The notes: a model not told the origin generated them from the sequence alone. A stretch of 8,102 nt of DNA from Thermoplasmata archaeon (GCA_021793945.1 JAJYRT010000082.1:1-8102); one strand, 5' to 3'; positions 1 through 6,040 are shown, numbered from the stretch's first letter. Numbers and translations are program-made.

Positions 1-123
1 AAGGGCAGGGTTCTCATACGTATCCAACAGCTTGATTTCCTTTCCAGCATCATATATCCTGATTTCCAGCCCTTCTCCGGGGCCGCTGACCATATTGTCA
101 GTCACTGGTACAGCAATTATCAT
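1..123 (-). CDS. Dinitrogenase Fe-Mo cofactor (NifX/NifB-C-like, COG1433) family protein, N-terminal part
   Basis: Reading the minus strand from an ATG at 123 gives 41 codons that run off the left edge, so only the N-terminus is visible. It opens with a beta strand, MIIAVPV, then has VSGPGEGLEIRIYD at residues 12-25 and ends in YENPAL. An initial (M)xIAVPV strand, a short loop with a glycine cluster and an ENPA segment are what I associate with the RNase H-like fold of the iron-molybdenum-cofactor-binding family. In archaea without nitrogenase these proteins are generally of unknown function, possibly in Fe-S or metal cofactor handling. The frame stays open upstream to a stop at 232-234, with an alternative ATG at 177, but the family normally begins at the strand chosen here. 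A weak box A-like CTTAAT at about 149-154 lies 25-30 bases upstream, fitting a leaderless transcript. The family call rests on a short fragment. Confidence 0.6.
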   Translation of the reverse strand, partial: MIIAVPVTDNMVSGPGEGLEIRIYDAGKEIKLLDTYENPAL

Positions 124-256
124 GAAACCGGTATACCAAATCCGCTCATTAAGCTCTCGTGGCAGGATGTGCAACATGGAATATCGGGTTGACAGTACTG
201 ATCTCACTGTGAAAACTAATTTTTTTCTTAATTCAGCCTCTCCTAACGAACCGCTT

Positions 257-352
257 TTAAGAACCGCTAACGATCACTGCAACAGGACTGTGGATATTGC
301 CATCTTGGATATCAAGCAATTTCAATGCGAGATCAGCCAACCGGTTTGTCAA
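257..352 (-). pseudogene. Possible decayed gene end or very small ORF
   Basis: On the minus strand a 31-codon open stretch begins with TTG at 352, directly after a TAA at 353-355, and ends at TAA 257-259. Its product, roughly LTNRLADLALKLLDIQDG followed by NIHSPVAVIVSGS, has an amphipathic-helix-then-beta-strand look unlike random translated intergenic DNA. The same frame upstream reads IIYDLETGR before the stop, which would fit a gene tail broken by a nonsense change. No start with a ribosome binding site is visible and I recognise no family. It could equally be chance. If real, it is a remnant of a gene once located between the two current neighbours. Confidence 0.2.
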
Positions 353-371
353 TTATCGCCCCGTTTCAAGA

Positions 372-412
372 TCATATATAATCTAAATATCACCATACAG
401 CATTCTTTTATC
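372..412 (+). promoter_or_regulatory. Candidate archaeal promoter (box A) for the MFS-hydrolase unit
   Basis: Two A+T-rich elements precede the ATG at 436. TCATATATAAT at 372-382 would place a transcript start near 403 and leave a leader of about 30 bases. TTCTTTTATCTT at 403-412 is centred about 28 bases before the ATG and would give a leaderless transcript. No Shine-Dalgarno-like sequence stands just before the ATG, which favours the second element. Which one is used cannot be told from sequence. Confidence 0.4.
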
Positions 413-435
413 TTCTTTGCCGGATTCCATCATGG

Positions 436-1656
436 ATGGAAAAAAAATCAGTTTCTCCGATTAAGCTGCTGCTGATGTCGTCCGCAGGAATGTTTCTGGA
501 TGGTTACCAGCTCACTGTAGTTGCCCTGGCAATCCTGATCATGAAACCAGACCTGGGCCTTTCAGATTTTGGGGCATCCCTGATGATAGATTCACTGATC
601 CTGGGAACAATAATTGGTGCTGTTTCTGTTGGATACCTTGCCGACAGATTCGGCAGGAGAAGAATATACATGTACAATCTACTCTTCTTCCTCATCTTTG
701 GAATTGCTTCAGTTGCCACTTTCAATTTCATCCTAATAGTAGTTTTCAGGGTAATGATGGGTATTGCCGTTGGGGCTGATTATCCGGTCTCAAACTCATA
801 TATTGCTGAAATGGCTCCCGAAAAACTCAGGGGCAAATTCCTCTCTTTCTCTTCTGTAGCCTTCGTGATCGGTGCGCTCAGCAGCAGTCTGGTGGCGGCT
901 CTGTTCTTTTACCTCAACTTTCCTGATAGCAGCTGGAGATATATGATCGGCATTGGCCTGATACCTGCAGCCGTTGTGCTGGTCCTTCGGCTTTCCATGC
1001 CGGAGTCAGAAAAGTGGGAAAAGGTCCGGAGAATCAGGAAAAAGGGGACGGTCAGGGCGATGTTCAGGGGAAAAAGCGCGAAATTCACCATACTCACATC
1101 GGTGATATGGTTCATATATGACATGGGCGCATTCGGGATCGGCCTCCTTGTGCCATCGCTTCTGCAGAGCAGCAACCTAATCGGAAATTACTATGAGAAC
1201 GCCATTGTGACCTCTGCATTTCTTGTCATCGGTCTCATAAGCGGTGTCATTGTGATAATGCTGGTGGACAGGATAGGCAGGAAATCCATACAGATGCTGG
1301 GGTTCCTGGGGATGGGGATCAGTTTAATCCTGATACCATACACATTCTTCACATTTCTCATAGTGATACTTGCATTCGCAGAATTCTCGAACGGATGGCC
1401 AAGCGCAACGGTTGGAATATTTCCAGCCGAGCTTGCTTCAACAGAGTTCAGGTCAAGTGCTTACGGCCTGGCAGCAACAATAGGGAAACTGGGGGCTGTT
1501 GCAGGCGTATTGATCATAGGGAATTCAATCAACCCCTCAAGTTTCTATATATTCACGATCTTCGGCCTGGTAATGTTCTCGGCAATCATCATGACGCTGT
1601 TCCTCAGGGAGACGGGAAAACTGAAACTTGATGAAATGTTCCTTCCGGAGGTATAA
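436..1656 (+). CDS. MFS transporter, sugar-porter / aromatic-acid-porter-like
   Basis: A 406-residue integral membrane protein with 12 predicted helices, roughly at 10-34, 46-66, 79-95, 98-117, 137-159, 168-186, 217-243, 256-276, 286-302, 305-320, 343-362 and 370-390. It is a normal MFS length. Visible motifs are FLDGYQL at 20-26 (like the DGYD of acid:H+ symporters), the loop 2-3 motif GYLADRFGRRR at 66-76, R105 leading into GIAVGADYPVSNSYIAEMAP at 109-128, LRGK at 131-134, PESEKW at 189-194, the second-half repeat DRIGRK at 278-283, FPAELASTEFR at 329-339 and a closing RETGKLKLDE at 391-400. This set marks the sugar porter/AAHS/phosphate-symporter branch, probably proton-coupled uptake of a small polar or anionic substrate. 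The substrate cannot be named. The next gene, a hydrolase, follows after 9 bases, so the two are probably co-transcribed. An ATG at 432 is out of frame. Confidence 0.9.
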   Translation: MEKKSVSPIKLLLMSSAGMFLDGYQLTVVALAILIMKPDLGLSDFGASLMIDSLILGTIIGAVSVGYLADRFGRRRIYMYNLLFFLIFGIASVATFNFILIVVFRVMMGIAVGADYPVSNSYIAEMAPEKLRGKFLSFSSVAFVIGALSSSLVAALFFYLNFPDSSWRYMIGIGLIPAAVVLVLRLSMPESEKWEKVRRIRKKGTVRAMFRGKSAKFTILTSVIWFIYDMGAFGIGLLVPSLLQSSNLIGNYYENAIVTSAFLVIGLISGVIVIMLVDRIGRKSIQMLGFLGMGISLILIPYTFFTFLIVILAFAEFSNGWPSATVGIFPAELASTEFRSSAYGLAATIGKLGAVAGVLIIGNSINPSSFYIFTIFGLVMFSAIIMTLFLRETGKLKLDEMFLPEV

Positions 1657-1665
1657 CGGGGCCTC

Positions 1666-2400
1666 ATGTTTCACAATACGAACAGCGGCAACAGGATATG
1701 GTACCAGTTACAGGGAAGTGGAATGGGAATACTGATCATCCACGGTCTCGGTGGAGATCTTGAAACCATGGTGCCGATCTCACAGAACATTCAGGGAAAT
1801 TTCACGAAGGTTCTCGTGGATGCGCCATGCCATGGAAAGAGCGATGATTTTGGCATAACCCTCGAAGATCTTGGATCAGAGCTAATCTCGCTCATGGGAA
1901 GTCTGGGTTTCAGGGAGTTCTATTCTGTCGGAATCAGCCTGGGATCAATCATCCTGGAAGAGATGATGCTGGATCACGGTGAGAATATGACTAAGAATGT
2001 GTTGATCTCTCCAGCATCTGAAATAGATTCTGTCGTGGTGAATAAGGTCGCGTCCTGGGCTGCCTCAGAGAACAGGGTTTCAGCCGATGTTCTGTCTGAA
2101 AGTTACCTCGCTACCCACAGGAAGGAGGTGGATGCTTATGACAGGGATCATCCCATGATACCGGAACGACTCTATCCCCTGATCCCATCCCTTATGAATT
2201 TCTCCGTAAGGGGCAGGCATTCAGATTCCGGATGTCTGCTGCTTGTCGCCCAATATGACAGCATCTTCGGTGAGAGAATGTCGGCTGATCTTCGTGAAAC
2301 CTTCAGGAACTCCAGCGTTGTTCTGATGAATTCCGGTCATGCAATACACAGAGAGAACCCATTAGAAGCCGCTCGCATAATCTCAGAATATTTTAAATAG
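1666..2400 (+). CDS. Alpha/beta hydrolase
   Basis: A 244-residue cytosolic protein of the alpha/beta-hydrolase fold (MhpC-like, COG0596). After strand ILIIHGLGG at 22-30, which supplies the HG oxyanion element (H26-G27), comes VDAPCHGKSD at 51-60. The nucleophile elbow G-I-S91-L-G lies at 89-93, the likely acid D198 in AQYDSIF, and the catalytic histidine H225 in NSGHAIHRENP. All triad residues are present, so an active esterase, lactonase, amidase or C-C hydrolase is expected. The substrate is unknown. There is no signal peptide. The lid region, about 120-180, is helical and of usual length. It starts 9 bases after the MFS stop, with GGAGGT at 1647-1652 lying 13 bases before the ATG, inside the end of the transporter gene. 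This suggests translational coupling and a job on whatever the transporter imports. Confidence 0.88.
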   Translation: MFHNTNSGNRIWYQLQGSGMGILIIHGLGGDLETMVPISQNIQGNFTKVLVDAPCHGKSDDFGITLEDLGSELISLMGSLGFREFYSVGISLGSIILEEMMLDHGENMTKNVLISPASEIDSVVVNKVASWAASENRVSADVLSESYLATHRKEVDAYDRDHPMIPERLYPLIPSLMNFSVRGRHSDSGCLLLVAQYDSIFGERMSADLRETFRNSSVVLMNSGHAIHRENPLEAARIISEYFK

Positions 2401-2425
2401 TGAATTTCCCAATAAACAAAGGGGA

Positions 2426-3691
2426 TCATCTGGGCTTCACTACGCCACCTGACGGTGCCCCTGGCGTCCTGAACCGCAGAAGGAGGGAATAAACAAAACC
2501 GCGGTTTCCTCTCCTGGACTCTGACTCCTTAAGTCTCAGGAACAGGAAGGATGACGCAAACCTTCCTGCTATTATGAACGCATAGGTGTATGTAAGCGCT
2601 TCTCTCAGTCCGTATCTTCCCATAAAGAACTGCAGCAGATAACCACCTGCAAGTGCCCCAATAAAGTACATTATGCCGTTGAACCCGTTGAGGATCGAAA
2701 TATATTCACCTCTCTGTTCGTCAGGGACAATGTCCAGAACATACGAATTCATGACTACGTTCTGAATGGCACCCACCACGCCACTGTAAAGCTCCAGCAC
2801 CACAAACTCGTAAAATGTGGAAAATACAGCATAGAACAGCGGGATCATGCTCAATAGCACACGGTTTGTAAAAATCAGCGGAGGCCTCTTGATGTTGTCA
2901 ACGAATTTACCCACGATTACCTGCATCATTACGGTAGCTGACAGCGATACCGCGGTCAGGATGGCCACAGTGGAGAGGTCGAAGTGCATTACAAGCACTA
3001 TGGTTATCGGAAAAACAGGCCACGCCATTGACCAGAAGAATCCCTGGACATTCATGGCAAGGAAGTAGCTGAAGAATGTTTTGTGCTCCCTGATCTTCCT
3101 GAAGGTAGTCCTGCCTACGATCCTGACCCTTTCCCTCTTTCGTTCATCGATTCTGGAAAGCATGATTGCCGAGACCACATAGGATCCAGCCGCAAGGCCG
3201 AATGGGACCAGTATTATGTCCCTTGCAACAGAATGCAGGAGAAATGAAAGTATAACAAGCGAGATTATTGCCCCGGTCGAAGAGAAGCTGTTGATCACAG
3301 ACAGGAAATGTCCCCGTGTGGCTGAATCCTCTATCTCTGCGATGAGGGAAAACCAGTTGACGGTGATCATTGCGGACATGAGGGAGAGTACGGCATAAAC
3401 GACGATAAGCTGGACAGGTGAGGTAACCATCGCCATCAGTGCCCAGAGGACAGCCAGTATTATGCTTCCAATAATCAGGAAAGGGAGCCTCTTTCCATAC
3501 ATATCGCTCAATTTCCCCCACAGTAGTTGTCCCCCGTTCGTAAGGGCGTTGGAGCTTGACTGCAGCCAACCCATCTCGGCTGCCGAGGCTCCGATCATCA
3601 CCCCATAGACTCCTACAAAGGAGGCTGCCGCAGTTGCTCCGACGGAGATAATGAACGATCTCAGTGCTATTATCCTTCTGTTGCTGATCAT
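2426..3691 (-). CDS. MFS permease
   Basis: A 421-residue membrane protein with 12 predicted helices, approximately at 8-32, 41-58, 70-90, 94-113, 134-153, 158-178, 206-235, 240-262, 273-292, 296-317, 337-356 and 367-386. The loop 2-3 MFS signature appears as GKLSDMYGKR at 59-68 and its weaker second-half partner as GKFVDNIKRPP at 261-271. DIVPDEQRGEYIS at 320-332 is the loop commonly seen before helix 11 in drug-efflux-like MFS proteins. It lacks the sugar-porter signatures of the first MFS gene, so it belongs to a different subfamily, plausibly an exporter, though the substrate is unknown. About 30 residues after the last helix form a basic, proline- and glycine-rich cytoplasmic tail. It is convergent with the hydrolase (25-base gap) and divergent from the small CxxC protein. 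GGAGGA lies 13 bases before the ATG. Confidence 0.85.
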   Translation of the reverse strand: MISNRRIIALRSFIISVGATAAASFVGVYGVMIGASAAEMGWLQSSSNALTNGGQLLWGKLSDMYGKRLPFLIIGSIILAVLWALMAMVTSPVQLIVVYAVLSLMSAMITVNWFSLIAEIEDSATRGHFLSVINSFSSTGAIISLVILSFLLHSVARDIILVPFGLAAGSYVVSAIMLSRIDERKRERVRIVGRTTFRKIREHKTFFSYFLAMNVQGFFWSMAWPVFPITIVLVMHFDLSTVAILTAVSLSATVMMQVIVGKFVDNIKRPPLIFTNRVLLSMIPLFYAVFSTFYEFVVLELYSGVVGAIQNVVMNSYVLDIVPDEQRGEYISILNGFNGIMYFIGALAGGYLLQFFMGRYGLREALTYTYAFIIAGRFASSFLFLRLKESESRRGNRGFVYSLLLRFRTPGAPSGGVVKPR

Positions 3692-3704
3692 CTGTAAGGT
3701 GCTA

Positions 3705-3735
3705 TCCTCCTACGGGATTGGATATTTATTAAAAT
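3705..3735 (-). promoter_or_regulatory. Box A and Shine-Dalgarno for the leftward MFS permease
   Basis: Read on the minus strand, TTTTAATAAATATC (about 3722-3735) is a good archaeal TATA-like box A. GGAGGA at 3710-3705 matches the anti-Shine-Dalgarno consensus, 13 bases before the ATG at 3691. The box A lies about 35-40 bases before the ATG, so the leader would be short and would just include the ribosome site. Confidence 0.5.
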
Positions 3736-3782
3736 AATTATTTGAGTCACACAGAAACATGCGTAACCAGAAGCGAAATTGT

Positions 3783-3812
3783 TTTGTATACTAAAACGCT
3801 TTAGTATACTAA
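3783..3812. promoter_or_regulatory. GTATAC-centred double palindrome, probable operator
   Basis: GTATACTAAA at 3786-3795 and TTTAGTATAC at 3800-3809 form a perfect 10-bp inverted repeat around a 4-base spacer (ACGC). Seen another way, the site holds two copies of a palindromic 12-mer, TTTGTATACTAA at 3783-3794 and TTAGTATACTAA at 3801-3812. The second copy is a perfect palindrome, and the two centres are 18 bp apart, so two dimers could sit nearly on the same DNA face. It lies 9 bases before the TTG start of the CxxC protein and overlaps where that gene's box A (ATACTAAAA, 3788-3796) would be, so a bound regulator could block it. It also lies about 50 bases behind the leftward MFS promoter and could serve both. 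The cognate regulator is not identified. No T-run follows the repeat, so it is not a terminator. Confidence 0.6.
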
Positions 3813-3820
3813 GTGAAAAA

Positions 3821-4159
3821 TTGAAAAAAGTCAAGGTATGTTCACTTTGCAGGAGCCGATCCGTGAAATCCCTGTATGTCAGGGAAAGCATCACGGACCT
3901 GAGGATGATGGCTCCGGGAAGGAAGACTGGACTGAAAACGATCTCGCCAGAGCGGTATGGTAAAGTTATGAAAAATGCCGTAACCAGGCAGAGATTCACG
4001 CCATTTGGCAATGTGTGCCTGAAGTGCGGGTTTGTGACCATTACCAACCCCAGCTACGTGTTCAGGTCCAGGAAGCCATCGGTCAAGCCAAAGCCAAAAC
4101 CAACTCAGGAGAACATTGATGCGCTCAAGAGGAAACTGGAATCGCACTGGGTGAAATGA
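3821..4159 (+). CDS. Small basic protein with two CxxC zinc knuckles
   Basis: From the TTG at 3821 this is a 112-residue protein. It has two CxxC pairs, C7-x2-C10 (VCSLC) and C66-x2-C69 (VCLKCGF), which could together bind one zinc ion as a split zinc ribbon. The 55 residues between them are rich in lysine and arginine. A lysine/proline linker (KPSVKPKPKP, 86-95) leads to a short C-terminal helix (NIDALKRKLESHW). The frame is also open from a TTG at 3779, but that start would put the palindromic operator inside the gene, so 3821 is preferred. There is no Shine-Dalgarno, so translation is probably leaderless. I do not recognise a named family. A nucleic-acid-binding or regulatory role is inference only. 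It ends 2 bases from the convergent third MFS gene. Confidence 0.68.
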   Translation: MKKVKVCSLCRSRSVKSLYVRESITDLRMMAPGRKTGLKTISPERYGKVMKNAVTRQRFTPFGNVCLKCGFVTITNPSYVFRSRKPSVKPKPKPTQENIDALKRKLESHWVK

Positions 4160-4161
4160 TC

Positions 4162-5340
4162 CTATTCTCTTGTCCGGAACATGTAGACCAGTGGCAGGGT
4201 AGCCAGCGAAAAAATGGCAAGGAACAACCAGGACACTGAAAAGCCGTAGGGAATGAGAAATGCAAAGACAAGGGGAACAAGTGACCCTATTCCCAGCTGT
4301 ATGGAATTCATAAGGCCGACGTTGAGAGGAATGTATCTCCGGTCGCTATCCAGTCTGATTACAGCTGTATATTGAAGGGAAAATATTACAACGGCGAAGA
4401 CACCGTTCAGTGCAACCACAGTCCATAGCGTGAAACCGCTGTCTATGGGCAAAAGCAGGAGTGAAGGAGATAATATCATTGTGAGAACGACCGATGTCCT
4501 GATTGGTCGCCCTCTCCTGAAGAAGGCAGTCAATAAGCCACCAACTATTCCCAGGAACATTATGGCAGATCCCATCAGTCCAGCTACCAGTCCGGAAAAG
4601 CCGTCTGTTTCAGCAAATGTCTTGAAATACTCAGCAAGGGTGAAATTCAATGCCCAGAACCCAGCGAACCCGATCGACAGGTACCATATTCTCCTGTCTA
4701 GGATTCTTGTTTTTATGCTTCCCGCATTGATCTGTTCACCCTTCTCCCCTCCGGGTACCACGGCAATGAAGATAAGCGCAGAAGCCAGGGTTATTATGCC
4801 GCTGACGAGAAAGCTCCCCTGCCATCCAATGGATTCTATCAGCGGTATGGATGCAAAGATGCCAACGCCGGCGCCAATGCTGAAGAACCCGTTGTAAAGG
4901 CCAACCATCTGGGGAAGACTGTCGTAATAAATTTCACTCAGCACGCCGATAGCGGAAGAGAAAAAGAACGCAGCTCCAATCCCGGTGACAAACCTCAGTA
5001 CGACAAATACGGAAAAGGAAGGCGACAGGGCAGACCCTATAACAGCAAGGGACATCAGGATCAAGCCGATGGCAGATGTATTCTTGCTTCCTATCCTGGA
5101 CGCTATGATTCCTGCAGGTACCTGGAAGATTCCGGCACCGACAAGGAATGCTGCCAGGATAAGTCCCGTGAGAGCAAATGGTATATGATATGTGGAGCTT
5201 ATGTCCGCAAGGGCTGGGGAGACATTGTACCAGTTCATGGCATAAAATAACCTGCCAGCCATTATGGTGGTTCCGGAAAGAATGTTTCTTGCCATTTGCC
5301 GACCGATGTTCGAACATGATGCCGCGGAATTATTTAACAT
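4162..5340 (-). CDS. MFS permease, nitrate/cyanate-porter-like architecture
   Basis: A 392-residue membrane protein with 12 predicted helices, roughly at 19-40, 55-76, 88-105, 109-132, 148-165, 172-195, 217-236, 248-270, 280-297, 303-322, 343-363 and 368-386. The loop 2-3 signature is degenerate: GIIASRIGSK at 77-86. Other marks are a conserved-looking RFVTGIGAAFFFSSAIG at 116-132 in helix 4 and YNGFFSIGAGVG at 149-160 in helix 5. Glycine-rich helices 4, 5 and 11 recall the NarK/CynX-like branch, but I would not name a substrate. The first 15 residues are polar and include TTAAATAATT (5337-5328), which looks like a box A, so translation may really begin at the second methionine (M16, ATG at 5295). 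Neither start has a Shine-Dalgarno. It diverges from the RPA operon and is convergent with the CxxC gene. Confidence 0.83.
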   Translation of the reverse strand: MLNNSAASCSNIGRQMARNILSGTTIMAGRLFYAMNWYNVSPALADISSTYHIPFALTGLILAAFLVGAGIFQVPAGIIASRIGSKNTSAIGLILMSLAVIGSALSPSFSVFVVLRFVTGIGAAFFFSSAIGVLSEIYYDSLPQMVGLYNGFFSIGAGVGIFASIPLIESIGWQGSFLVSGIITLASALIFIAVVPGGEKGEQINAGSIKTRILDRRIWYLSIGFAGFWALNFTLAEYFKTFAETDGFSGLVAGLMGSAIMFLGIVGGLLTAFFRRGRPIRTSVVLTMILSPSLLLLPIDSGFTLWTVVALNGVFAVVIFSLQYTAVIRLDSDRRYIPLNVGLMNSIQLGIGSLVPLVFAFLIPYGFSVSWLFLAIFSLATLPLVYMFRTRE

Positions 5341-5396
5341 GCTCGCGAACGGGGCTCTGATATGTGGGCATAGGTAGTTTCCGCCTGTTTCGAAAG

Positions 5397-5405
5397 TAAT
5401 ATAAG
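5397..5405 (+). promoter_or_regulatory. Box A for the RPA operon
   Basis: TAATATAAG at 5397-5405 is a good archaeal TATA-like element. Its centre is 29 bases before the ATG at 5430, the spacing expected for a leaderless transcript. It is nearly symmetrical (CTTATATTA on the other strand), so it could also drive the leftward MFS permease from the same spot. Confidence 0.5.
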
Positions 5406-5429
5406 AGCAATGAATATAGGAAAAGGGAA

Positions 5430-6032
5430 ATGGAGAACAAAGAAGAAATTCTGGGATGGCTCTCCTCCGGAAACAACGAATCGCCGAACATTATCGATCT
5501 CAAGTGGATAGTTACCGAGGAGGAAGGGCACCTGAAACTGGTGAACGAGAAGGTTCCTGTCACCCTATTCATCGGTTTTCACCCTGGAACCATGCATATA
5601 AAGGTGAAAACGGGAATAGAAACTGCAGTCATAGACCAGAATGTCAGGCTGGCCACCTATCACTCGCTGCTCATACTCAACAGCCAGGCAGAACTTGTAA
5701 AATTCATGCTGGAGGGCACAAATGAGGAAATTGTTGCAAGATCTGACATCCAGACCCAATCACTGACGAAAGCAGAGCTGAATGAGAGTTTCAATAAGTT
5801 GCTAAGTGCCTTATATATGATGGTGAAGGCGCTCAAACTTGAGGAGCAATTTAACCGGCAGATAACAGAGAGAATGATAATGATGATACAGGGAATGGTA
5901 CAGGACGGGAAGTCCAGGGACGAGATAAGAGGCTACTTGATTAGGGAGATCGGGTTAAAGGGCGACGAGGCGGACAAGTTCCTTGGAGAGGTTATGCCGG
6001 ATGATCGATCCAGCGAGGGCATGTACAGGTAG
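5430..6032 (+). CDS. YbjN-like (type III secretion chaperone-like fold) protein
   Basis: A 200-residue soluble acidic protein. Residues about 4-135 have the pattern of YbjN/type III secretion-chaperone-like folds: an N-terminal helix, beta strands IDLKWIVTEE, GHLKLV, VTLFIGFH and MHIKVKTGIE, then RLATYHSLLILN at 73-84, a strand pair around KFMLEGTNEEIVARSDI at 91-107, and a final helix starting LTKAELNESF at 112-121. The C-terminal part, about 140-188, is a separate small helical domain (MIQGMVQDGKSRDEIRGYLI and on) that could be a helical hairpin. There is no catalytic motif, signal peptide or membrane segment. It is the first gene of the RPA operon, 8 bases before the RPA start, so a chaperone or adaptor role for the single-strand-DNA-binding proteins is possible but unproven. 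The ATG at 5430 fits the box A upstream. An ATG at 5410 is out of frame. Confidence 0.75.
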   Translation: MENKEEILGWLSSGNNESPNIIDLKWIVTEEEGHLKLVNEKVPVTLFIGFHPGTMHIKVKTGIETAVIDQNVRLATYHSLLILNSQAELVKFMLEGTNEEIVARSDIQTQSLTKAELNESFNKLLSALYMMVKALKLEEQFNRQITERMIMMIQGMVQDGKSRDEIRGYLIREIGLKGDEADKFLGEVMPDDRSSEGMYR

Positions 6033-6035
6033 GTG
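6031..6035 (+). promoter_or_regulatory. Ribosome binding site fixing the TTG start of RPA
   Basis: AGGTG at 6031-6035, partly inside the preceding stop codon, matches the archaeal anti-Shine-Dalgarno complement and lies 5 bases before the TTG at 6041. This supports TTG as the true start of the RPA gene rather than the internal ATG at 6092. Confidence 0.6.
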
Positions 6036-6040
6036 TTTAA

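Larger units (their letters stand above)
124..435. other. Intergenic region between divergent genes
   Basis: About 310 bases separate the leftward cofactor-family gene from the rightward MFS gene. It should hold both promoters. I see A+T-rich box A candidates near 372-388 and 403-412 for the rightward gene and a weaker one near 149-154 for the leftward gene. A pair of interlocked short direct repeats lies at 243-273: GAACCGCT at 248-255 and 261-268, with CTAACGA at 243-249 and 267-273. A short minus-strand open stretch at 257-352 is listed separately. No tRNA-like cloverleaf was recognised. The plus-strand open frame across this stretch lies antisense to the cofactor-family gene and its product resembles nothing I recognise, so it is not called. 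Confidence 0.6.

Noticed and set aside
243..273. Interlocked direct repeats (GAACCGCT, CTAACGA) as a repeat array or attachment site
   Set aside because: Only two short copies are present, with no array periodicity and no integrase or tRNA gene nearby.
32..475. 147-codon plus-strand open frame at the left end
   Set aside because: It runs antisense to the cofactor-family gene, overlaps the first codons of the MFS gene, and its product has no coherent domain pattern.
3144..3569. 141-codon minus-strand frame inside the second MFS gene
   Set aside because: It is an out-of-frame shadow on the same strand, cysteine- and histidine-rich without motif order, and fully contained in the MFS gene.
3786..3809. 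The perfect inverted repeat as a transcription terminator hairpin
   Set aside because: No T-run follows on either strand, archaeal termination relies mainly on T-runs rather than hairpins, and the repeat is placed upstream of a start. An operator fits better.
3779..3820. Extended TTG start at 3779 for the CxxC protein
   Set aside because: It would bury the palindromic operator in coding sequence and add residues before the first CxxC that look like translated promoter DNA. The TTG at 3821 gives a compact protein.
3688..4147. Two minus-strand open frames of 119 and 101 codons opposite the CxxC gene
   Set aside because: Their products look like low-quality translations of the opposite strand, they cross the operator or the convergent junction, and the plus-strand frame has clear CxxC motifs.
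4430..4897. 155-codon plus-strand frame inside the third MFS gene
   Set aside because: It is antisense to a strongly supported 12-helix membrane protein. Proline-, lysine- and serine-rich text is the usual shadow of hydrophobic codons.
5330..5572. Minus-strand frames opposite the start of the YbjN-like gene
   Set aside because: They overlap both the intergenic promoter and the coding start of a better-supported gene, and their products lack recognisable structure.
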